DNA from: Streptomyces sp. JJ38
GTDB taxonomy: Bacteria > Actinomycetota > Actinomycetes > Streptomycetales > Streptomycetaceae
Assembly: GCF_019303475.1 (NCBI RefSeq)
Contig: NZ_JABLSI010000052.1
Coordinates: 1 to 33,290, forward strand
Direction of reading: 5' to 3'
DNA: 33,290 nucleotides
The notes beneath the pieces were generated by a model that made no database searches, was not told the DNA's origin, and worked only from the letters and a program-made list of their open reading frames with translations. Below are positions 8,123 to 19,136 of this stretch, in pieces. Within the stretch, counting starts at the first letter, position 1. The number at the start of each line of letters is the position of its first letter. Both the position numbers and the translations under genes were made by a program.

Positions 8123-8722
8123 GTGACCAGCACCGGCGACGGCAAGGCCACGAACGGCCCGTTTCCGCTTCACCAAGCCGCCACGCGGCCCGTGGGTGAG
8201 CAACCCGCCGCCGTGGGCGGCAACGAGGGCGAGCGGCTCGGCTACCGCGGCCCGACGGCCTGCGCGGCGGCTGGCATCACCTACCGGCAGCTCGACTACT
8301 GGGCACGCACCGGGCTCGTGGAGCCGAGTGTGCGAGCGGCCTCCGGCTCCGGGACACAGCGGCTGTACAGCTTCCGCGACGTCGTCGTCCTCAAGATCGT
8401 GAAACGGCTCCTGGACACGGGCGTGTCCCTGCAGAACATCCGTACCGCGGTGCAGCACCTGCGCAGCCGGGAGCTGGACGCCCTGCCCCAGATGACGCTG
8501 ATGAGCGACGGCGCGACGGTCTACGAGTGCACCTCGCCCGACGAGGTCGTGGACCTCCTCCAGGGTGGTCAGGGCGTCTTCGGCATCGCCGTGGGCGTCG
8601 TCTGGCGGGACGTCGAGGCCGCGCTGTCCCAGCTGCACGCCGAGCGTCTGGACACGGGGGAGACCCTGGTCAGAGAGCACCCGGGGGACGAGCTGGCCCG
8701 GCGGCGCAACCGCGCGGGCTGA
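8123..8722 (+). CDS. MerR-family transcriptional regulator (Rv1830/ResR-like)
   Basis: A 199-residue regulator. After a head of about 40 residues comes a MerR DNA-binding domain (GYRGPTACAAAGITYRQLDY, WARTGLVEPSVR, RLYSFRDVVVLKIVKRLLD; about 40-105), a dimer helix and a C-terminal region (VYECTSPDEVVDLL, GVFGIAVGVVWRDVE). GTG 8123 is preferred because GGAGGG (8112-8117) stands 5 bases before it. The GTG at 8102 and the reading frame further upstream have no such support. Its locus corresponds to Rv1830, called ResR in M. tuberculosis. It has its own strong promoter and a 198-base gap upstream. Targets here are unknown. Confidence 0.87.
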   Translation: MTSTGDGKATNGPFPLHQAATRPVGEQPAAVGGNEGERLGYRGPTACAAAGITYRQLDYWARTGLVEPSVRAASGSGTQRLYSFRDVVVLKIVKRLLDTGVSLQNIRTAVQHLRSRELDALPQMTLMSDGATVYECTSPDEVVDLLQGGQGVFGIAVGVVWRDVEAALSQLHAERLDTGETLVREHPGDELARRRNRAG

Positions 8723-8786
8723 CGCGGTCACACGCCCTGCGCGCCCCCACGGCCGGGTGTCAGTGCCGTGCGGGACCATCAGGGGT

Positions 8787-10310
8787 GTGAGAGGCGCACC
8801 GACGATCCTCCATCTCGACATGGACGCGTTCTACGCCGCGGTCGAACAGGCGGCGAAGCCGAGCCTGCGCGGGAAGCCGGTGGTCGTCGGCGGGCTCGGG
8901 CCGCGGGGCGTGGTGGCCACGGCCTCCTATGAGGCCCGCGCGTTCGGCGTGCACTCCGCCATGCCCACCGGTCAGGCCCGGCGGCGCTGCCCCAACGCCG
9001 CCTACCTCACCCCGCGCTTCAGCCTCTACCGGCAGGTCAGCGACATCGTGATGGCGCTGCTGGCCGAGCTGTCCCCGCTGGTCGAGCCGCTCAGTCTCGA
9101 CGAGGCCTTCGTCGACCTGGAGGCCGGAGGCACCCCGCCCGACGCCCACGCGGCCCAGGAGACGGCCCGGCGGCTGCGGGCGGACATCCGGGCGGCGACG
9201 GGGCTCAGCGGCTCCGTCGGCCTCGCCGGCTCCAAGATGATCGCGAAGATCGCTTCCGAGCAGGCCAAGCCCGACGGCCTGGTGACGATCCTGCCCGGCT
9301 CCGAGCGGGGGCTGCTCGCGCCCCTGAGCGTGCGCACGCTGCCCGGCGTCGGCCCGGCCACCGCGGAGACCCTGCGCCGGGCCGGGATCACCACCGTCGG
9401 TGAGGCCGCCGAGGCAGGCGAGGATGAGCTGCTGCGGCTGCTGGGCCGGGCGCACGGCAGCGGCCTGTACGCCATGGCCCACGGGATCGACGAGCGTCCC
9501 GTGGTGGCCGAGCGGGCCTCGAAGTCCGTCTCCGTCGAGGACACCTTCGACATCGACGTCACCGACCGCTCCCGCGTCGAGCTGGAGACCCGGCGGCTGG
9601 CCGAGCGGTGCGCGGCCCGGCTCCGGGCGGCCGGGCGCTCGGGCCGGACGGTGGTCGTCAAGGTCCGCAGCTACGACTTCTCGACGCTCACCCGGTCGGA
9701 GACGCTGCGGGGCCCCACCGACGACCCGGTCGTGATCCGCGAGGCGGCCGCGCGGCTGCTGGCCGCCGTGGACACCACCGCGGGCGTGCGGCTGCTCGGC
9801 GTGGGCGTGAGCGGTCTGGCCGACTTCACACAGGAGGACCTGTTCGCCCAGGCGGCTCCCGCCGGGCCGGGCGCCGATTCCGCGGCGTCGGCGGACGCGC
9901 GCGCCCGTGAGCCGGGTGTCCCTTCCGGCGGCCCCGGCCCCGGCCCCGCGGCCCCGGAGCCGGCGCCCGGCGCCCGGCGATGGCTTCCCGGTCTGGACGT
10001 CCGGCACCGCGAGTTCGGCCGCGGCTGGGTGCAGGGCAGTGGGCTCGGCCGGGTCACCGTCCGGTTCGAGGAGCCCGGTTCCCCTCCGGGGCGGGTGCGG
10101 ACGTTCCGTGCGGACGACCCGGCGCTGGAGAGCGCCGAGCCGCTGCCCCTGGCGCCGATGGCAGCGCACAGCGACGCGCCCGCGGGCGTCTCCTCGCCCG
10201 CGAGCCACACCCCGCCCGCGGGCTACTCGTCCCCGCCCGCCAGCCGCCCGAAGTCCTCGCCCTCCGCGGGCGGGGCCGACTCACCGGCCGAGGGGATATC
10301 CAGGCCGTAG
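8787..10310 (+). CDS. dinB: DNA polymerase IV (Y-family translesion polymerase)
   Basis: A 507-residue Y-family polymerase. Metal residues are D11 (HLDMDAFYA) and D105-E106 (SLDEAFVDLE). Helix-hairpin-helix motifs (LPGVGPATAETLRRAGI) and the little-finger domain follow to about 345. QEDLF at 349-353 fits a beta-clamp binding motif. The remaining 150 residues are unusual for E. coli DinB: a Pro/Ala/Gly linker, then a small conserved-looking module (LDVRHREFGRGWVQGSGLGR, RTFRADDPALE), then a Ser/Pro tail. The final 29 codons lie antisense to the PRC gene. GTG 8787 has no spaced ribosome site, but GACCAT-N7 precedes it, so it may be leaderless. It copies past DNA damage with low fidelity. It is inserted between the MerR gene and gcvP relative to mycobacteria. 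Confidence 0.92.
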   Translation: MRGAPTILHLDMDAFYAAVEQAAKPSLRGKPVVVGGLGPRGVVATASYEARAFGVHSAMPTGQARRRCPNAAYLTPRFSLYRQVSDIVMALLAELSPLVEPLSLDEAFVDLEAGGTPPDAHAAQETARRLRADIRAATGLSGSVGLAGSKMIAKIASEQAKPDGLVTILPGSERGLLAPLSVRTLPGVGPATAETLRRAGITTVGEAAEAGEDELLRLLGRAHGSGLYAMAHGIDERPVVAERASKSVSVEDTFDIDVTDRSRVELETRRLAERCAARLRAAGRSGRTVVVKVRSYDFSTLTRSETLRGPTDDPVVIREAAARLLAAVDTTAGVRLLGVGVSGLADFTQEDLFAQAAPAGPGADSAASADARAREPGVPSGGPGPGPAAPEPAPGARRWLPGLDVRHREFGRGWVQGSGLGRVTVRFEEPGSPPGRVRTFRADDPALESAEPLPLAPMAAHSDAPAGVSSPASHTPPAGYSSPPASRPKSSPSAGGADSPAEGISRP

Positions 10311-10603
10311 TGGTGGTAGAGCTGGAGCTCCTGCTCGGGGGAGAGATGGCGTCCCACCCCGAAGTCCGGGGCCTCTCTGATCAGGGTGCGGGTGTAGGGC
10401 ACCCGCAGCGCCTCCTCGACCACCTCGCTCGGCCGCAGCGGCACGAAAGCGTCACGTCCGAAGAGCCCCGTCCGGATCGCCGCCCACTCGGGATCGCCCG
10501 TCGCGTCGTCGAGGTACACCTCGTCGACGGTGCCGATCTTGGTGCCGTCGCGGTCGAACGCTTTGCGCCCTATGAGGGTTCGGGGGTCGATGTCGGTCTG
10601 CAC
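10223..10603 (-). CDS. PRC-barrel domain protein
   Basis: A 126-residue soluble protein. A PRC-barrel fold covers about residues 5-80 (LIGRKAFDRDGTKIGTVDEV, DPEWAAIRTGLFG, FVPLRPSEV). A short helical region (LSPEQELQLYHHYGLD) and an acidic tail follow. The GTG at 10603 is preserved as start by GGAGG four bases upstream. An ATG at 10624 is less likely. PRC-barrel proteins of this kind in Streptomyces are widespread with no firm function, and the fold can bind RNA or protein partners. It is divergent from gcvP and converges on dinB, overlapping its 3' end by 88 bases. Confidence 0.85.
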   Translation of the reverse strand: MQTDIDPRTLIGRKAFDRDGTKIGTVDEVYLDDATGDPEWAAIRTGLFGRDAFVPLRPSEVVEEALRVPYTRTLIREAPDFGVGRHLSPEQELQLYHHYGLDIPSAGESAPPAEGEDFGRLAGGDE

Positions 10604-10776
10604 GGTTCCTCCATGGAATGGCACGTGGTGGCCCGGCCGACCGCCCCCTGGTCGTCACACCACCACCGGGTCCTGTCACCACCAAAGGACAGATTGCGCG
10701 GAATGGCCAGTCGAGCCGACGGCCCGTCGCTGTTCGACCGGCCGCTGGTAGGCTCGTAAGCGGCTGTAGACCCCGC

Positions 10777-10996
10777 GCGGGAGAGCCCTCCGGAGCAGGT
10801 GCCGGGGGCGCCGAAGGAGCAAATCCTCCCCGGAATCTCTCAGGCACACGTACCGTGCGGACGAGGTCACTCTGGAAAGCAGGGCGGGCCGCGGGCGCCA
10901 CGGTGCACAGGTCCCTCCTCACCGACGGTGAAAGCCGGACGTCCCCTGGGGCGGTTCCGGTGAAACTCTCAGGTTGAGATGACAGAGGGGGAGGCC
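10777..10996 (+). promoter_or_regulatory. Tandem glycine riboswitch (two aptamers) upstream of gcvP
   Basis: Aptamer I runs from GCGGGAGAGC (about 10777) through GGCGCCGAAGGAGCAA (10807-10822) and CTCTCAGG to CTCTGGAAAGC (about 10870-10880). Aptamer II runs from about 10911, through CACCGACGGTGAAAGCC, GAAACTCTCAGG and GACAGAGGGGGAGG (to about 10994). These are the conserved blocks of the glycine riboswitch class. It stands 60 bases before gcvP, so glycine should turn on its own breakdown. The 3' strand of the last stem, GGAGGCC (10990-10996), is exactly complementary to GGCCTCC (11044-11050), which overlaps the gcvP ribosome site. This suggests control of translation initiation. Confidence 0.92.
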
Positions 10997-11054
10997 GTCC
11001 GGGCACCCGCCGTGGTGTCCCTCGCAGGTCGTACAGACCAGGAGGCCTCCGCAG

Positions 11055-13940
<2,886 letters not shown>

Positions 13941-13957
13941 CCCCCGGGCGAGCAGCG

Positions 13958-13989
13958 CAGGGCCCGGCCGTCCCGACGGCCGGGCCCTG
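13958..13989 (+). terminator. gcvP terminator
   Basis: A perfect 15-bp inverted repeat (13958-13972 with 13975-13989) begins 17 bases after the gcvP stop. It can also serve the small - strand gene that ends at 14076. Confidence 0.85.
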
Positions 13990-14075
13990 TCGTCGTGCTC
14001 GGCGCGGTGCGCGAAGCGCCGCCCGCCCCCGCCGGCCGGGGAACGCCCCCACGCGCGGGGGCGTCCCGGCTCCGG

Positions 14076-14282
14076 CTACGCGGCGGTGGTCACCTCGTGG
14101 GTGTCCAGCGGCTTGTGCGGAGCGATGATCTGCCCGTCCGGCAGCAGCTCGCCGGTGTCGTCGAAGAGCACGACACCGTTGCACAGGAGGCTCCACCCCT
14201 GCTCCGGGTGGTGCGCCACGGGATGAGCCGCCTCTCGGTCGGCGGAGTCGGCGGAGGGACAGGGTGGTTGATGCTGACACAT
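14076..14282 (-). CDS. DUF5999 family small protein
   Basis: A 68-residue protein beginning MCQHQPPCPSADSADREAA and ending in a conserved stretch (GWSLLCNGVVLFDDTGELLPD, then PHKPLDTHEV). This is the DUF5999 pattern found across Streptomyces. Three Cys and several His lie in the head (CQHQPPC, HPVAHH), which could bind metal, but that is only suggestive. ATG 14282 is the natural start, since the reading frame further upstream has no homology-like sequence and only a weak GAGAG ribosome site is present. No function is known. Confidence 0.75.
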   Translation of the reverse strand: MCQHQPPCPSADSADREAAHPVAHHPEQGWSLLCNGVVLFDDTGELLPDGQIIAPHKPLDTHEVTTAA

Positions 14283-14610
14283 GACGGTGCGCTCTCGGTT
14301 CTCTCGATGCGGTGTGGTCGGTGTGCTGCGGCTGCTGTGCGTCGTCATCCGGCCGCTCCCCCGGGTCGGTGCTCGTGATCCCCAGTGTCGTCCTGTGGAG
14401 GGCGTTTCGCAGGGATTTCCCCGCAGCCGACCTCCTCGAGGGAAGACGCGTCCCCCACCGGAGCGGTTGTCACCCGGGCGGGTCATCCTCATGGGCCGGT
14501 GGCATGGCCGGAAGTGACTAGCCCGACGCGGGGAGCGTGCGCACACGTGTGCCCCGCGACCGGGACGCTCGTTCCCTTCGTCGCGGGGCACCGGTGCCGT
14601 GGGCCGTCCC
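14283..14610. other. Intergenic region of 328 bases
   Basis: It holds the 5' side of the DUF5999 gene and the terminator of the next - strand gene. I see no convincing coding frame and no clear promoter hexamers. Confidence 0.5.
14549..14591 (-). terminator. Hairpin after the unrecognised gene at 14611
   Basis: A perfect 12-bp inverted repeat (14549-14560 with 14580-14591) encloses a 19-base loop. It begins 19 bases downstream of the TAG stop of the - strand gene, the right place for its terminator. The loop is longer than usual, but GGGA/TCCC inside it could pair too. Confidence 0.6.
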
Positions 14611-15180
14611 CTAGACCGGGGCGGCCACCAGGCGGTGGGTCAGCAGCGGCAGGAGGGTGTCGACGCGCTGGGGGAGGTCGGGGGCGATGCCCGGGGGAGC
14701 CGGCGCCAGTGGCACCAGCAGGTCGTCCCGGGACAGCGTGCCGTCCTCCGCGTCCGCGGCCGGATCGCTGTGCAGCCACAGGGTGAGCATGTACAGCTCC
14801 GGCACGGACAGCAGCCGGGGCTGGTGCGGGGTGGGCAGGGCGTCGGCACGCCGCAGCGCCGACGCCGTCGACCGGACGTAGGGGCCTTCGCCGAAGTGCG
14901 AGAACGTCCAGCCGTCGGCGGTGAGCATCGCCTCCGCGGTGCCCACCGTGCCGTGGGAGCCGCGCAGGAGGAAGCGCCAGCCGGTCAGCCGGGGGCTCGG
15001 CGGCCCCCCGGGGCCGGTGATGCCGCTCAGGACGTACACCGGCAGCGGCAGTTCGGGCTGCAGTTCGCCGAATGTCTCGGCCCGGGCCGGGGCACCACGG
15101 AGCGCGGCGGTCGGAGAACCGAGCGCGGCGAGAACGCTGCGCAGGGCGGCTGCGGGAGCCGGGTGAGCATGCAGGGGCAT
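14611..15180 (-). CDS. Unrecognised protein
   Basis: A 189-residue soluble protein that I cannot place in a family. It has no signal peptide, membrane helix or cofactor motif. It is rich in Pro, Leu and Ala. Patterned stretches include LPVYVLSGITGPGG, LTGWRFLLRGSHGTVGTAEAML, GWTFSHFGEGPYV and LLSVPELYMLTLWLHSD. These look like a compact alpha/beta domain of a conserved actinobacterial protein. Codon use is typical of its neighbours, so it is very likely real. ATG 15180 follows GAGAGG at about 9 bases. It is divergent from the ligase-like gene at 15702 across a long, AT-richer and structured gap. Confidence 0.65.
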   Translation of the reverse strand: MPLHAHPAPAAALRSVLAALGSPTAALRGAPARAETFGELQPELPLPVYVLSGITGPGGPPSPRLTGWRFLLRGSHGTVGTAEAMLTADGWTFSHFGEGPYVRSTASALRRADALPTPHQPRLLSVPELYMLTLWLHSDPAADAEDGTLSRDDLLVPLAPAPPGIAPDLPQRVDTLLPLLTHRLVAAPV

Positions 15181-15701
15181 GGCGGGTCGCCTCTCACTCG
15201 GGGAGACATGAAGGGGTGCGCGGAGAAGTCCCGACGGCGTCGTCGGCAGCCCGGAGGCACGCCCGAACCGGGCGGGGGAAAGCGGGACCCGGACCGAGTG
15301 ACGTCACGTCACGGCCTCAAGGCGGAGTTTATACGACATTTGTTCCCGAGACGTTTCCGCTACTCGATTCGGGTGTGCCGCACAAGGAGAAATCTCGCCG
15401 AAAAAGGAAAGTACCTCACCCGGCAGCGGAGGTACCGGTTCTCCGGGGGCGCACGTCCGGCCGTCGCCCGGTCGGCCGGTTCCGGTCGTACTCGCCGTCG
15501 TGTTCCGTTCGCGCCTGCGGTGGCGTTCCGTTCCGTGCTCGCGGTCACGCAGAGTGGGAAGCCGTCTCAGGCTACCGCATGCCGCCGGAATGTGCCGTGA
15601 GAAAACACCGGCCTGATCTGTTCGCCGCGGTACTCCGGGGGAGTTGTTGATCGCTGCGTGGGGCATTATCGAGGCACTGCCGATCGAGGAGGGACACATC
15701 G
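15181..15701. other. Divergent intergenic region with structured leader
   Basis: No gene is supported here. It contains a TGACGTCA palindrome (15299-15306) and an AT-richer patch (about 15325-15415). There is a 7-bp hairpin (15411-15417 with 15429-15435), then a second one (15457-15463 with 15473-15479). TTCCG repeats lie at about 15480-15540. A candidate promoter for the + strand gene is GAGTTG (15641-15646), 17 bases, CATTAT (15664-15669). The hairpins lie upstream of that promoter, so they belong to a longer transcript if one exists. Confidence 0.4.
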
Positions 15702-17201
15702 ATGGGGGAGAAGGTCGCGGCCGACGGGTTCGATCTCCCGGACCGCCGGCGCTACCGGAGCAAGCTCCGCCAATGCCTCCAGGCGCTGGACCGCCTGCTG
15801 GAGCAGCAGCGGTTCGAGGGTCCCCGCAACCTGATGGGGTTGGAGATCGAACTCAACCTCGCGGACGCCGAGGGAATGCCGCGGATGATAAACGAGGAGG
15901 TTCTCGGACGCATCGCGAGCCGTGATTTCCAGACTGAACTCGGGCAGTTCAACCTTGAGGTGAACGTCCTTCCGCACGCCTTCACGGGCCGGGTCCTGGA
16001 CCAGCTCGCCGAGGAGCTGCACACCGGTCTCGCCTACGCCGACCGGAAAGCCCGTGAGGCCCACGGGCGCGTCCTGATGATCGGTATTCTCCCGACCCTC
16101 GGTCCCGACGATCTCATCTCCGCGAACTTCTCCAGGGCCGATCGCTACACCCTGCTCAACGAGCAGATCATGGCCGCCCGGGGGGAGGAGATACGCCTTG
16201 AGATCGACGGCCCCGAGCGCCTTGTGCACGGTTCCTCCTCGATCGGCCCCGCGGCGGCCTGCACATCCGTCCAATTGCATCTCCAGGTCACGCCCGCCCG
16301 CTTTCCCGACGTGTGGAACGCGGCCCAGGCCGTCCTCGGCGTCCAGCTCGCGGTGGGAGCCAACTCCCCCTTCCTCTTCGGCCGTGAGCTGTGGCGCGAG
16401 TCCCGTGTCCCGCTCTTCCTCCAGGCCACCGACGCCCGTCCGAGCGCCTACGCGGCCCAGGGTGTACGGCCCCGGGCCTGGTTCGGCGAACGGTGGATCG
16501 ACTCCCCGCGTGACCTCTTCGCCGAGAACCTGCGCTACTTCCCCGTGCTGCTGCCGCTGTGCGACGAGGAAGAGCCGCTGGAGGTGCTCGAAAACGGCGG
16601 TGTGCCCGCGCTGACCGAGCTGGCGCTGCACAACGGCACCGTCTACCGCTGGAACCGGCCGGTCTACGACATCGCCGACGGCGCCCCGCACCTTCGGGTG
16701 GAGAACCGGGTCCTGCCGGCGGGACCGACCGTCACCGACGTCCTGGCCAACACCGCGCTGTACTACGGCCTGGTCCGGGCGCTGGCCGACGAGCCGCGCC
16801 CGGTGTGGAAGCGGCTGCCCTTCGCCGCCGCGGAGGAGAACTTCCAGGCAGCCGCCCGGCACGGGATCGACGCCCGCCTCACCTGGCCGCGCTCCGGCCG
16901 CGGCGGTTCCCCGACGACGGTGCCGGCGCACCGGCTGGTGCTGGACGAACTGCTGCCGCTCGCGGCCGCGGGCCTGGACGCGTGGGGCATCGAACCCGCC
17001 GACCGCGACCACTACCTGGGCGTGATCGAGGAACGCTGCCGCCGTCGCACCAACGGCGCGGTGTGGCAGGTGGCCGCCTACCACCGGGCGAGGGACGGCG
17101 GGCTTGACCGCGAGAAGGCGCTCGCCGCCGTGGCCCGGCGGTACACCGAACTCGTCACCGCGGGCGAGCCGGTGCACGCCTGGCCCGTGCCGCCGGGCTG
17201 A
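15702..17201 (+). CDS. Glutamate-cysteine ligase family protein (GCS2-like)
   Basis: A 499-residue soluble enzyme of the carboxylate-amine ligase group related to glutamate-cysteine ligase. Glutamate-rich metal and nucleotide strands are visible: GLEIELNL (46-53, with E48 and E50), TELGQFNLEVN and then HGSSSIGPAAACTSVQLHLQV. Further conserved-looking blocks are GANSPFLFGRELW, HNGTVYRWNRPVYD and RVENRVLPAGPT. Such enzymes use ATP to form an amide bond between a glutamate gamma-carboxylate and an amine. The true substrate cannot be read here. Streptomyces do not rely on glutathione, so an EgtA-like or other role is possible. ATG 15702 follows GAGGAGGGA (15686-15693). The next + strand gene begins about 100 bases on. 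Confidence 0.75.
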   Translation: MGEKVAADGFDLPDRRRYRSKLRQCLQALDRLLEQQRFEGPRNLMGLEIELNLADAEGMPRMINEEVLGRIASRDFQTELGQFNLEVNVLPHAFTGRVLDQLAEELHTGLAYADRKAREAHGRVLMIGILPTLGPDDLISANFSRADRYTLLNEQIMAARGEEIRLEIDGPERLVHGSSSIGPAAACTSVQLHLQVTPARFPDVWNAAQAVLGVQLAVGANSPFLFGRELWRESRVPLFLQATDARPSAYAAQGVRPRAWFGERWIDSPRDLFAENLRYFPVLLPLCDEEEPLEVLENGGVPALTELALHNGTVYRWNRPVYDIADGAPHLRVENRVLPAGPTVTDVLANTALYYGLVRALADEPRPVWKRLPFAAAEENFQAAARHGIDARLTWPRSGRGGSPTTVPAHRLVLDELLPLAAAGLDAWGIEPADRDHYLGVIEERCRRRTNGAVWQVAAYHRARDGGLDREKALAAVARRYTELVTAGEPVHAWPVPPG

Positions 17202-17302
17202 CGCCGCGCGGCCGGGCCAGCCCCCGGGGCGCGGCACGGGACGCCGTACGGCAAGCTGTACGTCCAGCGAGAGTGGGACACATGCCGTACGGGAGGCCAG
17301 CA

Positions 17303-18133
17303 GTGACGTCGTGGTGGGCCGGTGCGGCGGCGGGCCGGGAGGCCCCGGCCCTGGTGGAGGGGTCCGCACGCCGTCTGCTGGGCCGCGAGACGCTGCTCGT
17401 GCTCGCCCTCTCCCTGGGCGCCAGCGCCCTGTCCGCCCTGATCAGCTTCACCGGTTCACTGACGCGGCCGGGCGGCCTGGCCGACCAGGCGGCCAACCTC
17501 AACCGCTCGCTGGCCCCGGACCGTCCGTGGCTGGACCTGGCCTGGCAGCTCTTCGGGATCGGCACCGCCCTGGTCCCCGTCCTCCTCGTCGCCCACCTGC
17601 TCACCCGCGAGCCGGCGCCGTCGGACACGCCGGTCGGCCTGCGCGGCCTCGGCTTCGACCTGCGCAGGCCGTGGTCCGACCTCGGGCGGGGCGCCCTGGT
17701 CGCGGCTGGGATCGGTGGCAGCGGCCTGCTGCTGTACCTGGGCGCCCGCGCCGCGGGCTTCAACCTCACCGTGGTGCCCGAGTCGCTCCCGGACGTGTGG
17801 TGGAAGCTGCCGGTCCTCGTCCTGTCGGCGATGCAGAACTCCGTGGTGGAGGAGGTCATCGTCGTCGGCTATCTGCTGCGACGCCTGGACCAGCTCGGCT
17901 GGAGCCCCGTGGGCGCCCTGGCGGCCAGCTCCGTGCTGCGCGGCACCTACCACCTCTACCAGGGCATCGGCGGTTTCGTCGGCAACCTGGTGATGGGCGT
18001 GATCTTCGTGTGGCTCTACCGCCGGTGGGGCCGGGTGGGCCCGCTCGTCGCGGCGCACGCGCTCATCGACATCGTCGCGTTCGTGGGCTACGCCCTGCTC
18101 GCGGGCACGGTGGGCTGGCTGCCCACCGCCTGA
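17303..18133 (+). CDS. CPBP family intramembrane metalloprotease
   Basis: A 276-residue polytopic membrane protein with about seven hydrophobic segments. It carries the CPBP/Abi signatures in order: EEVIVVGYLLRRL (motif 1, the EExxxR type changed to EEVIVVGYL), RGTYHLYQG (motif 2, His) and AAHALIDI (motif 3, H and D). These place it with CAAX-prenyl-protease-like proteins, whose bacterial members process or protect against peptides. The substrate is unknown. GTG 17303 is chosen because GGGAGG (17291-17296) lies 6 bases upstream. ATG 17282 and GTG 17273 are in frame but have weaker sites. The palindrome CCGTACGG occurs twice around the upstream start region. Confidence 0.82.
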   Translation: MTSWWAGAAAGREAPALVEGSARRLLGRETLLVLALSLGASALSALISFTGSLTRPGGLADQAANLNRSLAPDRPWLDLAWQLFGIGTALVPVLLVAHLLTREPAPSDTPVGLRGLGFDLRRPWSDLGRGALVAAGIGGSGLLLYLGARAAGFNLTVVPESLPDVWWKLPVLVLSAMQNSVVEEVIVVGYLLRRLDQLGWSPVGALAASSVLRGTYHLYQGIGGFVGNLVMGVIFVWLYRRWGRVGPLVAAHALIDIVAFVGYALLAGTVGWLPTA

Positions 18134-18173
18134 CCCGCCGCGCCGTCCCGCCAGCCCGCCCGGCCGCCGTCTC

Positions 18174-18995
18174 TCACGGCTCGACGCACAGCTCCCCGTC
18201 CAGCACGGTGACCGCGTGCCCGGTCAGGAGCGTGCGCTCGCCGCGCAGGGTGGTGCGCACCAGTCCCGTCCGGCTGCCGCCCTGGAGCCCGGTGAGGCTC
18301 GGTCGGCCCAGCCGGGCCGACCAGAAGGGCGCGAGGGCGGTGTGCGCGCTGCCGGTGACCGGGTCCTCGTCGATGCCGACGGCGGGGAAGAAACACCGGG
18401 AGACGAAGTCGTAGCCGCGGGAGGGGTCCTCGGCCGGAGCGGTGACGATGAAACCGCGCCCCCCGAGCCCGGCCAGGGCGGTGACGTCGGGGGCCAGGGC
18501 GCGGACGGTCTTCTCGTCGGCGGCCTCCACGAGGAGGTCGCCCACGTCCGGGCCCGTGTCGTGGACGCTGAGTGGCGTGAGGCCGAGGGCCCGCTCCGCA
18601 CCCCGGGGGAGTTCGTCCACGGTCAGCGGCGCGGTGGGGAAGTCCAGCCCGATCGACCCGTCCTCGGACACCCGCGCTCCGAGCACGCCGCTGAGCGTCG
18701 CGAACCGCACCGTGCCCGTGGCCCGCCCCTGGCCGTGCAGGACGTGTGCGGTGGCGAGCGTGGCGTGGCCGCACATCCGCACCTCGGTGGCCGGGGTGAA
18801 CCAGCGCAGCGCCCAGTCCGCGGTGCCGCCCCTCGGCAGCGGGTGGGCGAACGCGGTCTCGGAGAGGTTCATCTCCGTGGCGATGCGCTGGAGTACGGCG
18901 TCCGCGGGGAACCGTCCCTCGTCGAAGAGGAGGACGGCTGCGGGGTTCCCGGCGAACGGCCGGTCGGTGAAGGCGTCGATGATGCGAATCCTCAT
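18174..18995 (-). CDS. PhzF family isomerase/epimerase
   Basis: A 273-residue protein made of two similar barrels as in PhzF and diaminopimelate epimerase. It starts IIDAFTDRPFAGNPAAV and has the catalytic glutamate E46 in MNLSETAF. RWFTPATEVRMCGHATLA and DEDPVTGSAHTALAPFW follow, which are the diagnostic PhzF blocks. In phenazine producers PhzF isomerises a dihydro-hydroxyanthranilate, but most chromosomal homologues have unknown substrates and no phenazine genes lie nearby. ATG 18995 has no ribosome site but is preceded at 6 bases by TAGCGT, so it is probably leaderless. It converges on the CPBP gene with 40 bases between. Confidence 0.88.
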   Translation of the reverse strand: MRIRIIDAFTDRPFAGNPAAVLLFDEGRFPADAVLQRIATEMNLSETAFAHPLPRGGTADWALRWFTPATEVRMCGHATLATAHVLHGQGRATGTVRFATLSGVLGARVSEDGSIGLDFPTAPLTVDELPRGAERALGLTPLSVHDTGPDVGDLLVEAADEKTVRALAPDVTALAGLGGRGFIVTAPAEDPSRGYDFVSRCFFPAVGIDEDPVTGSAHTALAPFWSARLGRPSLTGLQGGSRTGLVRTTLRGERTLLTGHAVTVLDGELCVEP

Positions 18996-19001
18996 GCCGG
19001 C

Positions 19002-19007
19002 ACGCTA
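19002..19007 (-). promoter_or_regulatory. Candidate -10 box of the phzF-like gene
   Basis: On the - strand TAGCGT ends 6 bases before the ATG and no Shine-Dalgarno sequence is present, which fits leaderless transcription. No -35 match is seen. Confidence 0.35.
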
Positions 19008-19100
19008 GGTGTGGCCGGAGAGCCGCCGCCATGGCCACCGGGACGCCGGTGGACTGGGGGTGTGGCGACCGACCAGCAAGTGAGACAGGTGCGTAGGGAG

Positions 19101-19132
19101 TCGACACTCATGATGGGTGCGGGTCATCATGA
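19101..19132 (+). promoter_or_regulatory. Promoter and operator of the first EamA gene
   Basis: TCGACA (19101-19106), 18 bases and CATCAT (19125-19130) form a reasonable promoter ending 6 bases before ATG 19137. A perfect inverted repeat, TCATGATG (19108-19115) with CATCATGA (19125-19132), fills the spacer and covers the -10 box, the layout of a repressor site. Confidence 0.45.
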
Positions 19133-19136
19133 CGGG

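Noticed and set aside
17202..17302. CTGGCCC/GGGCCAG inverted repeat after the ligase-like gene
   Set aside because: The loop is about 27 bases and the arms are partly within the coding end. It is too weak to call a terminator.
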